Assembly (NCBI GenBank): GCA_920105625.2 | Contig: OV050030.1 | Location: 164,957,860 to 165,021,859, forward strand | DNA length: 64,000 nucleotides | Source: Clusia tigrina | Taxonomy: Eukaryota > Arthropoda > Insecta > Diptera > Clusiidae | Direction: 5' to 3' | Shown here: positions 1 to 10,100 of the stretch, one piece after another | Position numbering within the stretch: the first letter of the stretch is position 1 | How the letters are laid out: each line of letters opens with the position of its first letter | The notes under the pieces: model-generated | What the model was told of the DNA's origin: nothing | The model's input: only the letters and a program-made list of their open reading frames with translations | The model's database searches: none | Made by a program: the position numbers and the translations under genes

Positions 1-96
1 ACCTTCTAAGGATACATTCTATAAAGTTTACAATCTCTTGTGAAGATTCGTCAGTAGACATAGTTGTCACCTTTTTACCGTATTCATTGTGTTAAT

Positions 97-106
97 GTGA
101 GTAAGT
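97..106 (+). other. Splice-donor-like site, one per unit
   Basis: GTGAGTAAGT matches the intronic side of the eukaryotic 5' splice consensus GTRAGT. The preceding exon-side bases are AAT rather than the preferred CAG. It recurs about 97 bases into nearly every unit; rare variants include GTTAGTAAG near 33345 and GTGAGTAACTC near 27587 and 29506. Use in splicing is not shown. Confidence 0.45.
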
Positions 107-221
107 CGATAGTCGTCAATTCTGTGTATATGAAGATTATTTTTGTAACGAATTTATTGACAAGACAAGTTACAAAAGTAGTTGCAACTGCGTATGTGGT
201 TATGCTACCGTAATAATTTTT

Positions 222-239
222 CAGAAGAAGAAGAAGAAT
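222..239 (+). repeat. Purine (GAA)n tract
   Basis: An AGAAGAAGAAGAAGAA stretch recurs about 222 bases into each unit. It varies by interruptions shared between related units: GAATAAGAAG near 26425, 30265, 57083 and 62840; GAAGTAGAA near 27072, 28350 and 28990; and CAATAGAAGAAG near 56438, 57718, 59638, 62196 and 63476. It is the main low-complexity element besides the TC/T tract. Confidence 0.8.
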
Positions 240-383
240 TATTGAAACATTTTTTTGGCAGATCTTATAGCTATTTCGGACACGCCACTTGTCGTCATCA
301 GAGATCTTTCAATGAAATGCAATTTTTCCCCAAGCATTTTTTATTATGTCTCAGAAATCAACAGCACACCAATTATGAACCCT

Positions 384-402
384 CCCAGGAATCGAACCTG
401 GG
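384..402. other. Perfect 6-bp hairpin (T-arm remnant)
   Basis: CCCAGG at 384-389 and CCTGGG at 397-402 are perfect reverse complements around the seven-base loop AATCGAA. This is the T arm of the tRNA-like segment. Arm-breaking changes occur in a minority of units, such as near 18125 and 21482 (CCTGCG), 29799 (CCAGGG) and 38761 (CCTAGG). Confidence 0.8.
388..398 (-). promoter_or_regulatory. Pol III B box in tRNA-like segment
   Basis: The minus strand reads GGTTCGATTCC, an exact match to the tRNA B-box consensus GWTCRANNC, the TFIIIC contact site. The core is kept in nearly all units. Exceptions I saw: about 55330, where two positions change, and about 56609 and 62368, where one G becomes A. 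Whether it is bound or active cannot be told from sequence. Confidence 0.7.
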
Positions 403-432
403 TCTACAGCTGTTGTAATATATCCATCCAGA

Positions 433-443
433 CAACTACGCTA
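433..443 (-). promoter_or_regulatory. Pol III A box in tRNA-like segment
   Basis: The minus strand reads TAGCGTAGTTG, matching the A-box consensus TRGYNNANNNG. It sits at tRNA-like spacing from the B box. Most units keep it. Some carry one-base changes: units with CCAGAAAACTACG (for example near 35600, 36878, 56010, 57290) lose the last G, and the unit near 36245 loses the first T. Confidence 0.6.
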
Positions 444-551
444 ACTGCAGGTGGTGAACTGACTGATCAAATTCTGTTCATGTACTGTCTCATTCCACCA
501 CGCACTCTAATCAACTCTGTCTCATTATTACCCCTCTTTTGTTCCGTTAGG

Positions 552-582
552 TCTCTCTTTCTGTTTTTTTATTACATTTCAG
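552..582 (+). other. Splice-acceptor-like pyrimidine tract ending in CAG
   Basis: A TC-repeat followed by T7, then ATTACATTTCAG, gives a long pyrimidine tract ending in an AG, as at strong 3' splice sites. A branch-point-like CTAAT lies about 75 bases upstream of the AG (near 507). The tract varies by TC repeat number and T-run length. Some units end in TTTTAG (for example near 37029, 42135, 48502). A few lose the site: TTTGAG near 24863 and TTTCATTG near 37668 and 38308. Confidence 0.45.
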
Positions 583-735
583 TGGTGTCATAGTACATTA
601 CTTTTGTTAGTGGCAGGCTAATTAAGCCTGATCACACTAACCTTTTAAGGATACATTCTATAAAGTTTACAATTTCTTGTGAAGATTCGTCAGTAGACAT
701 AGTTGTCACCTTTTTACCGTATTCATTCTGTAAAT
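583..735 (+). other. Exon-like cassette between acceptor-like and donor-like sites
   Basis: The 153 bases between the CAG at 580-582 and the GTGAGTAAGT at 736 are bounded like an internal exon, and the arrangement repeats in each unit with about 486 bases to the next acceptor. All three frames hold stops in the ordinary unit, for example TAG, TAG and TAA within the first 45 bases, so it is not a coding exon. In units with the 8-bp deletion the cassette is 145 bases and one frame stays open almost to its end. This is structure seen in sequence; splicing is inference. Confidence 0.35.
614..630. other. 17-bp near-palindrome CAGGCT-AATTA-AGCCTG
   Basis: Six-base arms CAGGCT and AGCCTG flank the five bases AATTA. 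It is present near the end of nearly all units. Type A units have CAGGAT (for example 1253, 4618, 5886, 8451, 10371) and two late units have CAAGCT (near 56191 and 61948), which break one arm pair. It could form a small hairpin or bind a dimeric protein; neither is shown. Confidence 0.6.
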
Positions 736-3140
736 GTGAGTAAGTCGATAGTCGTCAATTCTGTGTATATGAAGATTATTTTTGTAACGAATTTATTCAC
801 GTGACAAGTTACAACAGTGGTTGCAATTGCGTATGTGGTTATGCCACCGTAATAATTTTTCAGAAGAAGAAGAAGAATTATTGAAACATTTTTTTGGCAG
901 ATCTTATAGCTATTTCGGACACGCCACTTGTCCTCATCAGAGATCTTTCAATGAAAGGCAATTTTTCCCCAAGAATTTTTTATTATGTCTCAGAAATCAA
1001 CAGCACACCAATTGTGAACCCTCCCAGGAATCGAACCTGGGTCTACAGCTGTTGTAATATGTCCATCCAGACAACTACGCTAACTGCAGGTGGTGAACTG
1101 ACTGATAAAATTCTGTTCATGTACTGTCTCATTCCACCACGCACTCTAATCAACTCTGTCTCATTATTACCCCTCTTTTGTTCCGTTAGGTCTCTCTCTC
1201 TGTTTTTTTATTACATTTCAGTGGTGTCATAGTACATTGCTTTTGTTAGTGGCAGGATAATTAAGCCTGATCACACTAACCTTCTAAGGATACAATCTAT
1301 AAAGTTTACAAACTCTTGTGAAGATTCGTCAGTAGACATAGTTGTCACCTTTTTACCGTATTCATTCATTAAATGTGAGTAAGTCGATAGTCGTCAATTC
1401 TGTGTATATAAAGATTATTTTTGTAACGAATTTATTGACAAGACAAGTTACAACAGTAGTTGCAATTGCGTTTGTGGTTTTGCCACCGTAATAATTTTTC
1501 AGAAGAAGAAGAAGAATTATTGAAACATTTTTTTGGCAGATCTTATAGCTATTTCGGACACGCCACTTGTCCTCATCAGAAATCTTTCAATGAAAGGCAA
1601 TTTTTCCTCAAGAATTTTTTATTATGTCTCAGAAATCAACAGCACACCAATTATGAACCCTCCCAGGAATCGAACCTGGGTCTACAGCTGTTGTAATCTG
1701 TCCATCCAGACAACTACGCTAACAGCAGGTGGTGAACTGACTGATCAAATTCTGTTCATGTACTGTCTCATTCCACCACACACTCTAATCAACTCTGTCT
1801 CATTATTACCCCTCTTTTGTTAGGTTAGGTTTCTCTCTCTGTTTTTTTATTACATTTCAGTGGTGTCATAGTACATTGCTTTTGTTAGTGGCAGGCTAAT
1901 TAAGCCTGATCACACTAACCTTCTAAGGATGCATTCTATAACGTTTACAATTTCTTGTGAAGATTCATCAGTAGACATAGTTGTCACCTTTTTACCGTAT
2001 TCATTCTCTTAATGTGAGTAAGTCGATAGTCGTCAATTCTATGTATATAAAGATTATTTTTTTAACGAATTTATTGACAAGACAAGTCACAACAGTAGTT
2101 GCAACTGCGTATGTGGTTATGCCACCGTAATAATTTTTCAGAAGAAGAAGAAGAATTATTGAAATATTTTTTGGCAGATCTTATAGCTATTTCGGACACG
2201 CCACTTGTCCTCATCAGAGATCTTTCAATGAAAAGCAATTTTTCCCCAAGCATTTTTTATTATGTCTCAGAAATCAACAGCACACCAATTATGAACCCTC
2301 CCAGGAATCGAACCTGGGTCTACAGCTGTTGTAATCTGTTCATCCAGACAACTACGCTAACAGCAGGTGGTGAACTGACTGATCAAATTTTGTTCATGTA
2401 CTGTCTCATTCCACCACACACTCTAATCAACTCTGTCTCATTATTACCCCTCTTTTGTTCCGTTAGGTCTCTCTTTCTGATTTTTTATTACATTTCAGTG
2501 GTGTCATAGTACATTGCTTTTGTTAGTGGCAGGCTAATTAAGCCTGATCACACTAACCTTCTAAGGATACATTCTATAAAGTTTACAATTTCTTGTGAAA
2601 ATTCGTCAGTAGACATAGTTGTCACCTTTTTACCGTATTCATTCTGTAAATGTGAGTAAGTCGATAGTCGTCAATTCTGTGTATATGAAGATTATTTTTA
2701 TAACGTATTTATTGACAAGACAAGTTACAACAGTAGTTGCAATTGCGTATGTGGTTATGCCACCGTAATAATTTTTCAGAAGAAGAAGAAGAATTATTGA
2801 AACATTTTTTTGGCAGATCTTATAGCTATTTCGGACACGCCACTTGTCCTCATCAGAGATATTTCAATGAAAGGCAATTTTTCACCAAGCATTTTTTATT
2901 ATGTCTCAGAAATCAACAGCACACCAATTATGAACCCTCCCAGGAATCGAACCTGGGTCTACAGCTGTTCTAATCTGTCCATCCAGACAAATACGCTAAC
3001 AGCAGGTGGTGAACTGACTGATCAAATTCTGTTCATGTACTGTCTCATTCCACCACACACTCTAATCAACTCTGTCTCATTATTACCCCTCTTTTGTTCT
3101 GTTAGGTCTCTCTCTCTCTGTTTTTTTATTACATTTCAGT

Positions 3141-3145
3141 GGTAC
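3141..3145 (+). other. 8-bp deletion junction GGTAC (type C' marker)
   Basis: Ordinary units read GGTGTCATAGTACATTG; here the middle eight bases are missing, giving GGTACATTG. The same junction occurs at 12251, 14166, 14964, 17517 and 20873. In four of the six cases the next unit carries the 166-bp duplication, so the two changes travel together as one linked variant. Confidence 0.9.
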
Positions 3146-3187
3146 ATTGCTTTGTTAGTGGCAGGCTAATTAAGCCTGATCACACTA

Positions 3188-3993
3188 ACCTTCTAAGGAT
3201 ACATTCTATAAAGTTTACAATCTTATGTGAAGATTCGTCAGTAGACATAGTTGTCACCTTTTTACCGTATTCATTCTGTTAATGTGAGTAAGTCGATAGT
3301 CGTCAATTCTGTGTATATGAAGATTATTTTTGTAACGAATTTATTGACAAGACAAGTTACAACAGTAGTTGCAATTGCGTATGTGGTTATGCCACCGTAA
3401 TAATTTTTCAGAAGAAGAAGAAGAATTATTGAAACATTTTTTTTGGCAGATCTTATAGCTATTTCGGACACGCCACTTGTCTTCATCAGAGATCTTTCAA
3501 TGAAAGACCATTTTTCCTCAAGTTACAACAGTAGTTGCAATTGCGTATGTGGTTATGCCACCGTAATAATTTTTCAGAAGAAGAAGAAGATTTATTGAAA
3601 CATTTTTTTTGGCAGATCTTATAGCTATTTCGGACACGCCACTTGTCCTCATCAGAGATCTTTCAATGAAAGGCCATTTTTCCTCAAGCATTTTTCATTA
3701 TGTCTCAGAAATCAACAGCACACCAATTATGAACCCTCCCAGGAATCGAACCTGGGTCTACAGCTGTTGTAATCTGTCCATCCAGACAAATACGCTAACA
3801 GCAGGTGGTGAACTGACTGATAAAATTCTGTTCATGTACTGTCTCATTCCACCACGCACTCTAATCAACTCTGTCTCATTATTACCCCTCTTTTGTTCCG
3901 TTAGGTCTCTCTTTCTGTTTTTTTATTACATTTCAGTGGTGTCATAGTACATTACTTTTGTTAATGGCAGGCTAATTAAGCCTGATCACACTA
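3188..3993 (+). repeat. 806-bp unit with internal 166-bp duplication (first instance)
   Basis: This unit is 806 bp instead of about 639 because bases 3357-3522 are repeated at 3523-3688. The remainder has the usual layout, including one tRNA-like segment and one pyrimidine tract. It follows a type C' unit with the 8-bp deletion, the same pairing seen at 13579-15011, 16932-18370 and 20288-21726. Confidence 0.92.
3357..3688 (+). repeat. Internal 166-bp tandem duplication (3357-3522 and 3523-3688)
   Basis: Each copy begins TTACAACAGTAGTTGC and ends TTCCTCAAG. The breakpoint joins GACAAG (upstream side) and CCTCAAG (downstream side), which share the four bases CAAG, so a microhomology or replication-slippage origin is likely. 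The first copy carries GAAAGACCATTTTT, a change common to all four instances in the window, which argues for one origin. The duplication doubles the GAA tract and inverted repeat but not the tRNA-like segment. Confidence 0.93.
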
Positions 3994-6900
3994 ACCTTTT
4001 AAGGATACATTCTATAAAGTTTACAATTTCTTGTGAAGATTCGTCAGTAGACATAGTTGTCACCTTTTTACCGTATTCATTCTGTAAATGTGAGTAAGTC
4101 GATAGTCGTCAATTCTGTGTATATGAAGATTATTTTTGTAACGAATTTATTGACGTGACAAGTTACAACAGTGGTTGCAATTGCGTATGTGGTTATGCCA
4201 CCGTAATAATTTTTCAGAAGAAGAAGAAGAATTATTGAAACATTTTTTTGGCAGATCTTATAGCTATTTCGGACACGCCACTTGTCCTCATCAGAGATCT
4301 TTCAATGAAAGGCAATTTTTCCCCAAGCATTTTTTATTATGTCTCAGAAATCAACAGCACACCAATTGTGAACCCTCCCAGGAATCGAACCTGGGTCTAC
4401 AGCTGTTGTAATATGTCCATACAGACAACTACGCTAACTGCAGGTGGTGAACTGACTGATAAAATTCTGTTCATGTACTGTCTCATTCCACCACGCACTC
4501 TAATCAACTCTGTCTCATTATTACCCCTCTTTTGTTCCGTTAGGTCTCTCTCTCTGTTTTTTTATTACATTTCAGTGGTGTCATAGTACATTGCTTTTGT
4601 TAGTGGCAGGATAATTAAGCCTGATCACACTAACCTTCTAAGGATACAATCTATAAAGTTTACAATCTCTTGTGAAGATTCGTCAGTAGACATAGTTGTC
4701 ACCTTTTTACCGTATTCATTCATTAAATGTGAGTAAGTCGATAGTCGTCAATTCTGTGTATATGAAGATTATTTTTGTAACGAATTTATTGACAAGACAA
4801 GTTACAACAGTAGTTGCAATTGCGTTTGTGGTTTTGCCACCGTAATAATTTTTCAGAAGAAGAAGAAGAATTATTGAAACATTTTTTTGGCAGATCTTAT
4901 AGCTATTTCGGACACGCCACTTGTCCTCATCAGAAATCTTTCAATGAAAGGCAATTTTTCCTCAAGAATTTTTTATTATGTCTCAGAAATCAACAGCACA
5001 CCAATTATGAACCCTCCCAGGAATCGAACCTGGGTCTACAGCTGTTGTAATCTGTTCATCCAGACAACTACGCTAACTGCAGGTGGTGAACTGACTGATA
5101 AAATTCTGTTCATGTACTGTCTCATTCCACCACGCACTCTAATCAACTCTGTCTCATTATTACCCCTCTTTTGTTCCGTTAGGTCTCTCTTTCTGTTTTT
5201 TTATTACATTTCAGTGGTGTCATAGTACATTACTTTTGTTAGTGGCAGGCTAATTAAGCCTGATCACACTAACCTTTTAAGGATACATTCTATAAAGTTT
5301 ACAATTTCTTGTGAAGATTCGTCAGTAGACATAGTTGTCACCTTTTTACCGTATTCATTCTGTTAATGTGAGTAAGTCGATAGTCGTCAATTCTGTGTAT
5401 ATGAAGATTATTTTTGTAACGAATTTATTGACGTGACAAGTTACAACAGTGGTTGCAATTGCGTATGTGGTTATGCCACCGTAATAATTTTTCAGAAGAA
5501 GAAGAAGAATTATTGAAACATTTTTTTGGCAGATCTTATAGCTATTTCGGACACGCCACTTGTCCTCATCAGAGATCTTTCAATGACAGGCAATTTTTCC
5601 CCAAGCATTTTTTATTATGTCTCAGAAATCAACAGCACACCAATTGTGAACCCTCCCAGGAATCGAACCTGGGTCTACAGCTGTTGTAATATGTCCATCC
5701 AGACAACTACGCTAACTGCAGGTGGTGAACTGACTGATAAAATTCTGTTCATGTACTGTCTCATTCCACCACGCACTCTAATCAACTCTGTCTCATTATT
5801 ACCCCTCTTTTGTTCCGTTAGGTCTCTCTCTCTGTTTTTTTATTACATTTCAGTGGTGTCATAGTACATTGCTTTTGTTAGTGGCAGGATAATTAAGCCT
5901 GATCACACTAACCTTCTAAGGATACAATCTATAAAGTTTACAATCTCTTGTGAAGATTCGTCAGTAGACATAGTTGTCACCGTTTTACCGTATTCATTCA
6001 TTAAATGTGAGTAAGTCGATAGTCGTCAATTCTGTGTATATGAAGATTATTTTTGTAACGAATTTATTGACAAGACAAGTTACAACAGTAGTTGCAATTG
6101 CGTTTGTGGTTTTGCCACCGTAATAATTTTTCAGAAGAAGAAGAAGAATTATTGAAACATTTTTTTGGCAGATCTTATAGCTATTTCGGACACGCCACTT
6201 GTCCTCATCAGAAATCTTTCAATGAAAGGCAATTTTTCCTCAAGAATTTTTTATTATGTCTCAGAAATCAACAGCACACCAATTATGAACCCTCCCAGGA
6301 ATCGAACCTGGGTCTACAGCTGTTGTAATCTGTCCATCCAGACAACTACGCTAACAGCAGGTGGTGAACTGACTGATCAAATTCTGTTCATGTACTGTCT
6401 CATTCCACCACACACTCTAATCAACTCTGTCTCATTATTACCCCTCTTTTGTTAGCTTAGGTTTCTCTCTCTGTTTTTTTATTACATTTCAGTGGTGTCA
6501 TAGTACATTGCTTTTGTTAGTGGCAGGCTAATTAAGCCTGATCACACTAACCTTCTAAGGATGCATTCTATAACGTTTACAATTTCTTGTGAAGATTCAT
6601 CAGTAGACATAGTTGTCACCTTTTTACCGTATTCATTCTGTTAATGTGAGTAAGTCGATAGTCGTCAATTCTATGTATATAAAGATTATTTTTTTAACGA
6701 ATTTATTGACAAGACAAGTCACAACAGTAGTTGCAACTGCGTATGTGGTTATGCCACCGTAATAATTTTTCAGAAGAAGAAGAAGAATTATTGAAACATT
6801 TTTTTGGCAGATCTTATAGCTATTTCGGACACGCCACTTGTCCTCATCAGAGATATTTCAATGAAAGGCAATTTTTCCCCAAGCATTTTTTATTATGTCT

Positions 6901-7188
6901 CAGAAATCAACAGCACACCAATTATGAACCCTCCCAGGAATCGAACCTGGGTCTACAGCTGTTCTAATCTGTCCATCCAGACAACTACGCTAACAGCAGG
7001 TGGTGAACTGACTGATCAAATTCTGTTCATGTACTGTCTCATTCCACCACACACTCTAATCAACTCTGTCTCATTATTACCCCTCTTTTGTTCCGTTAGG
7101 TCTCTCTTTCTGTTTTTTTATTACATTTCAGTGGTGTCATAGTACATTACTTTTGTTAGTGGCAGGCTAATTAAGCCTGATCACACTA
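3994..7188 (+). repeat. Array segment: A-B-A-B-C units (starts 3994, 4633, 5272, 5911, 6550)
   Basis: Units alternate between types A and B, giving a dimer of 1278 bp (3994-5271 and 5272-6549), then a type C unit. The A and B markers are those given for 640 and 1279. B units carry TTAGGTTAGG or, at about 6452, TTAGCTTAGG in place of the usual TTCCGTTAGG. The A-B pair also matches 640-1917, so this dimer is an older building block of the left side. Confidence 0.85.
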
Positions 7189-10100
7189 ACCTTTTAAGGA
7201 TACATTCTATAAAGTTTACAATTTCTTGTGAAGATTCGTCAGTAGACATAGTTGTCACCTTTTTACCGTATTCATTCTGTAAATGTGAGTAAGTCGATAG
7301 TCGTCAATTCTGTGTATATGAAGATTATTTTTGTAACGAATTTATTGACGTGACAAGTTACAACAGTGGTTGCAATTGCGTATGTGGTTATGCCACCGTA
7401 ATAATTTTTCAGAAGAAGAAGAAGAATTATTGAAACATTTTTTTGGCAGATCTTTAAAGCTATTTCGGACACGCCACTTGTCCTCATCAGAAATCTTTCA
7501 ATGAAAGGCAATTTTTCCTCAAGAATTTTTTATTATGTCTCAGAAATCAACAGCACACCAATTATGAACCCTCCCAGGAATCGAACCTGGGTCTACAGCT
7601 GTTGTAATCTGTCCATCTAGACAACTACGCTAACAGCAGGTGGTGAACTGACTGATCAAATTCTGTTCATGTACTGTCTCATTCCACCACACACTCTAAT
7701 CAACTCTGTCTCATTATTACCCCTCTTTTGTTAGGTTAGGTTTCTCTCTCTGTTTTTTTATTACATTTCAGTGGTGTCATAGTACATTGCTTTTGTTAGT
7801 GGCAGGCTAATTAAGCCTGATCACACTAACCTTCTAAGGATGCATTCTATAACGTTTACAATTTCTTGTGAAGATTCATCAGTAGACATAGTTGTCACCT
7901 TTTTACCGTATTCATTCTGTTAATGTGAGTAAGTCGATAGTCGTCAATTCTGTGTATATGAAGATTATTTTTGTAACGAATTTATTGACGTGACAAGTTA
8001 CAACAGTGGTTGCAATTGCGTATGTGGTTATGCCACCGTAATAATTTTTCAGAAGAAGAAGAAGAATTATTGAAACATTTTTTTGGCAGATCTTATAGCT
8101 ATTTCGGACACGCCACTTGTCCTCATCAGAGATCTTTCAATGAAAGGCAATTTTTCCCCAAGCATTTTTTATTATGTCTCAGAAATCAACAGCACACCAA
8201 TTGTGAACCCTCCCAGGAATCGAACCTGGGTCTACAGCTGTTGTAATATGTCCATCCAGACAACTACGCTAACTGCAGGTGGTGAACTGACTGATAAAAT
8301 TCTGTTCATGTACTGTCTCATTCCACCACGCACTCTAATCAACTCTGTCTCATTATTACCCCTCTTTTGTTCCGTTAGGTCTCTCTCTCTGTTTTTTTAT
8401 TACATTTCAGTGGTGTCATAGTACATTGCTTTTGTTAGTGGCAGGATAATTAAGCCTGATCACACTAACCTTCTAAGGATACAATCTATAAAGTTTACAA
8501 TCTCTTGTGAAGATTCGTCAGTAGACATAGTTGTCACCTTTTTACCGTATTCATTCATTAAATGTGAGTAAGTCGATAGTCGTCAATTCTGTGTATATGA
8601 AGATTATTTTTGTAACGAATTTATTGACAAGACAAGCTACAACAGTAGTTGCAATTGCGTTTGTGGTTTTGCCACCGTAATAATTTTTCAGAAGAAGAAG
8701 AAGAATTATTGAAACATTTTTTTGGCAGATCTTATAGCTATTTCGGACACGCCACTTGTCCTCATCAGAAATCTTTCAATGAAAGGCAATTTTTCCTCAA
8801 GAATTTTTTATTATGTCTCAGAAATCAACAGCACACCAATTATGAACCCTCCCAGGAATCGAACCTGGGTCTACAGCTGTTGTAATCTGTCCATCCAGAC
8901 AACTACGCTAACAGCAGGTGGTGAACTGACTGATCAAATTCTGTTCATGTACTGTCTCATTCCACCACACACTCTAATCAACTCTGTCTCATTATTACCC
9001 CTCTTTTGTTAGGTTAGGTTTCTCTCTCTGTTTTTTTATTACATTTCAGTGGTGTCATAGTACATTGCTTTTGTTAGTGGCAGGCTAATTAAGCCTGATC
9101 ACACTAACCTTCTAAGGATACAATCTATAAAGTTTACAATCTCTTGTGAAGATTCGTCAGTAGACATAGTTGTCACCTTTTTACCGTATTCATTCTGTAA
9201 ATGTGAGTAAGTCGATAGTCGTCAATTCTGTGTATATGAAGATTATTTTTGTAACGAATTTATTGACGTGACAAGTTACAACAGTGGTTGCAATTGCGTA
9301 TGTGGTTATGCCACCGTAATAATTTTTCAGAAGAAGAAGAAGAATTATTGAAACATTTTTTTGGCAGATCTTTAAAGCTATTTCGGACACGCCACTTGTC
9401 CTCATCAGAAATCTTTCAATGAAAGGCAATTTTTCCTCAAGAATTTTTTATTATGTCTCAGAAATCAACAGCACACCAATTATGAACCTTCCCAGGAATC
9501 GAACCTGGGTCTACAGCTGTTGTAATCTGTCCATCTAGACAACTACGCTAACAGCAGGTGGTGAACTGACTGATCAAATTCTGTTCATGTACTGTCTCAT
9601 TCCACCACACACTCTAATCAACTCTGTCTCATTATTACCCCTCTTTTGTTAGGTTAGGTTTCTCTCTCTGTTTTTTTATTACATTTCAGTGGTGTCATAG
9701 TACATTGCTTTTGTTAGTGGCAGGCTAATTAAGCCTGATCACACTAACCTTCTAAGGATGCATTCTATAACGTTTACAATTTCTTGTGAAGATTCATCAG
9801 TAGACATAGTTGTCACCTTTTTACCGTATTCATTCTGTTAATGTGAGTAAGTCGATAGTCGTCAATTCTGTGTATATGAAGATTATTTTTGTAACGAATT
9901 TATTGACGTGACAAGTTACAACAGTGGTTGCAATTGCGTATGTGGTTATGCCACCGTAATAATTTTTCAGAAGAAGAAGAAGAATTATTGAAACATTTTT
10001 TTGGCAGATCTTATAGCTATTTCGGACACGCCACTTGTCCTCATCAGAGATCTTTCAATGAAAGGCAATTTTTCCCCAAGCATTTTTTATTATGTCTCAG

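Larger units (their letters stand above)
376..450 (-). pseudogene. tRNA-like (SINE-head-like) segment, one per satellite unit
   Basis: Read on the minus strand, this stretch has the order of a tRNA gene: TAGCGTAGTTG (A box, position 8 onward), a possible anticodon arm with ACAG/CTGT-type pairing in most units, then GGTTCGATTCC (B box) inside a perfect T arm. The distance from A-box start to B-box start is 45 bases, close to the 44-45 of a normal tRNA with U8 and G52. The seven bases that should form the 5' acceptor strand (complement of 444-450) do not pair with those after the T arm (complement of 378-384), so it cannot fold as a complete tRNA. It is best read as a decayed tRNA or a tRNA-derived SINE head captured in the satellite. 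The same segment lies about 375-450 bases after nearly every unit start. Confidence 0.75.
1..639 (+). repeat. Reference satellite unit (unit 1) with internal layout
   Basis: This unit is used as the map for the others; the phase is arbitrary. Offsets: splice-donor-like GTGAGTAAGT at 97-106; AT-rich stretch 107-170; imperfect inverted repeat around 173-195; GAA/AGA purine tract 222-239; T run 250-256; AGATCT sites near 260 and 302; tRNA-like segment on the minus strand 376-450; TGATCA near 464; pyrimidine tract plus CAG 552-582; near-palindrome 614-630. Unit 1 shares private changes (GTCGTCATCAG near 292 and GAAATGCAA near 313) with the unit starting at 12299, so the two derive from one variant. 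Outside these landmarks I see no further recognisable signal. Confidence 0.93.
1..3187 (+). repeat. Array segment 1: five units (starts 1, 640, 1279, 1918, 2556)
   Basis: Unit 640 is type A (CCAATTGTGAACC, ATATGTCC, GATAAAATTC, CAGGATAATT). Unit 1279 is type B (GCGTTTGTGGTTTTGCC, CAGAAATCTTT, CTCAAGAATTT, TTAGGTTAGGTTTC). Unit 1918 opens with GGATGCATTCTATAACG, the type C head, and has one T fewer in the run near 2165-2172. Unit 2556 is type C' (AGAGATATTTC, GTTCTAATCTG) and ends with the 8-bp deletion at 3141. These types recur to the right, so this segment defines the vocabulary of the left third of the window. Confidence 0.88.

Noticed and set aside
376..450. A functional tRNA gene
   Set aside because: The 5' and 3' acceptor strands do not pair, the anticodon arm is poor, and no TTTT terminator follows on the minus strand. 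Only the A/B boxes and T arm are tRNA-like.
182..593. Overlapping open frames of 78 and 112 codons that recur in most units on the plus strand, as if a gene family were present
   Set aside because: They start at TTG rather than ATG, overlap one another in two frames, shift or break with single T-run changes in many units, and translate the tRNA-like segment and the TC tract. Their conservation is that of the repeat itself. A test would be the ratio of synonymous to non-synonymous change over all units; I expect no sign of coding selection.
1..639. CENP-B box or another known centromere-protein motif
   Set aside because: I looked for the CENP-B box core on both strands of the unit and found no convincing match.
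1820..1829. TTAGGTTAGG in type B units (also near 7731, 9009, 9650, 10927), resembling the arthropod telomere repeat
   Set aside because: There are only two tandem TTAGG units, arising from the ordinary TTCCGTTAGG by two base changes. There is no telomeric array, so it is coincidence.
3271..3486. Minus-strand open frames of 60-84 codons (also near 7272, 9190, 12382, 14297, 15095, 16375 and others)
   Set aside because: They are the reverse of the GAA tract and T runs, giving leucine-rich low-complexity translation. They recur with the unit and have no independent support.
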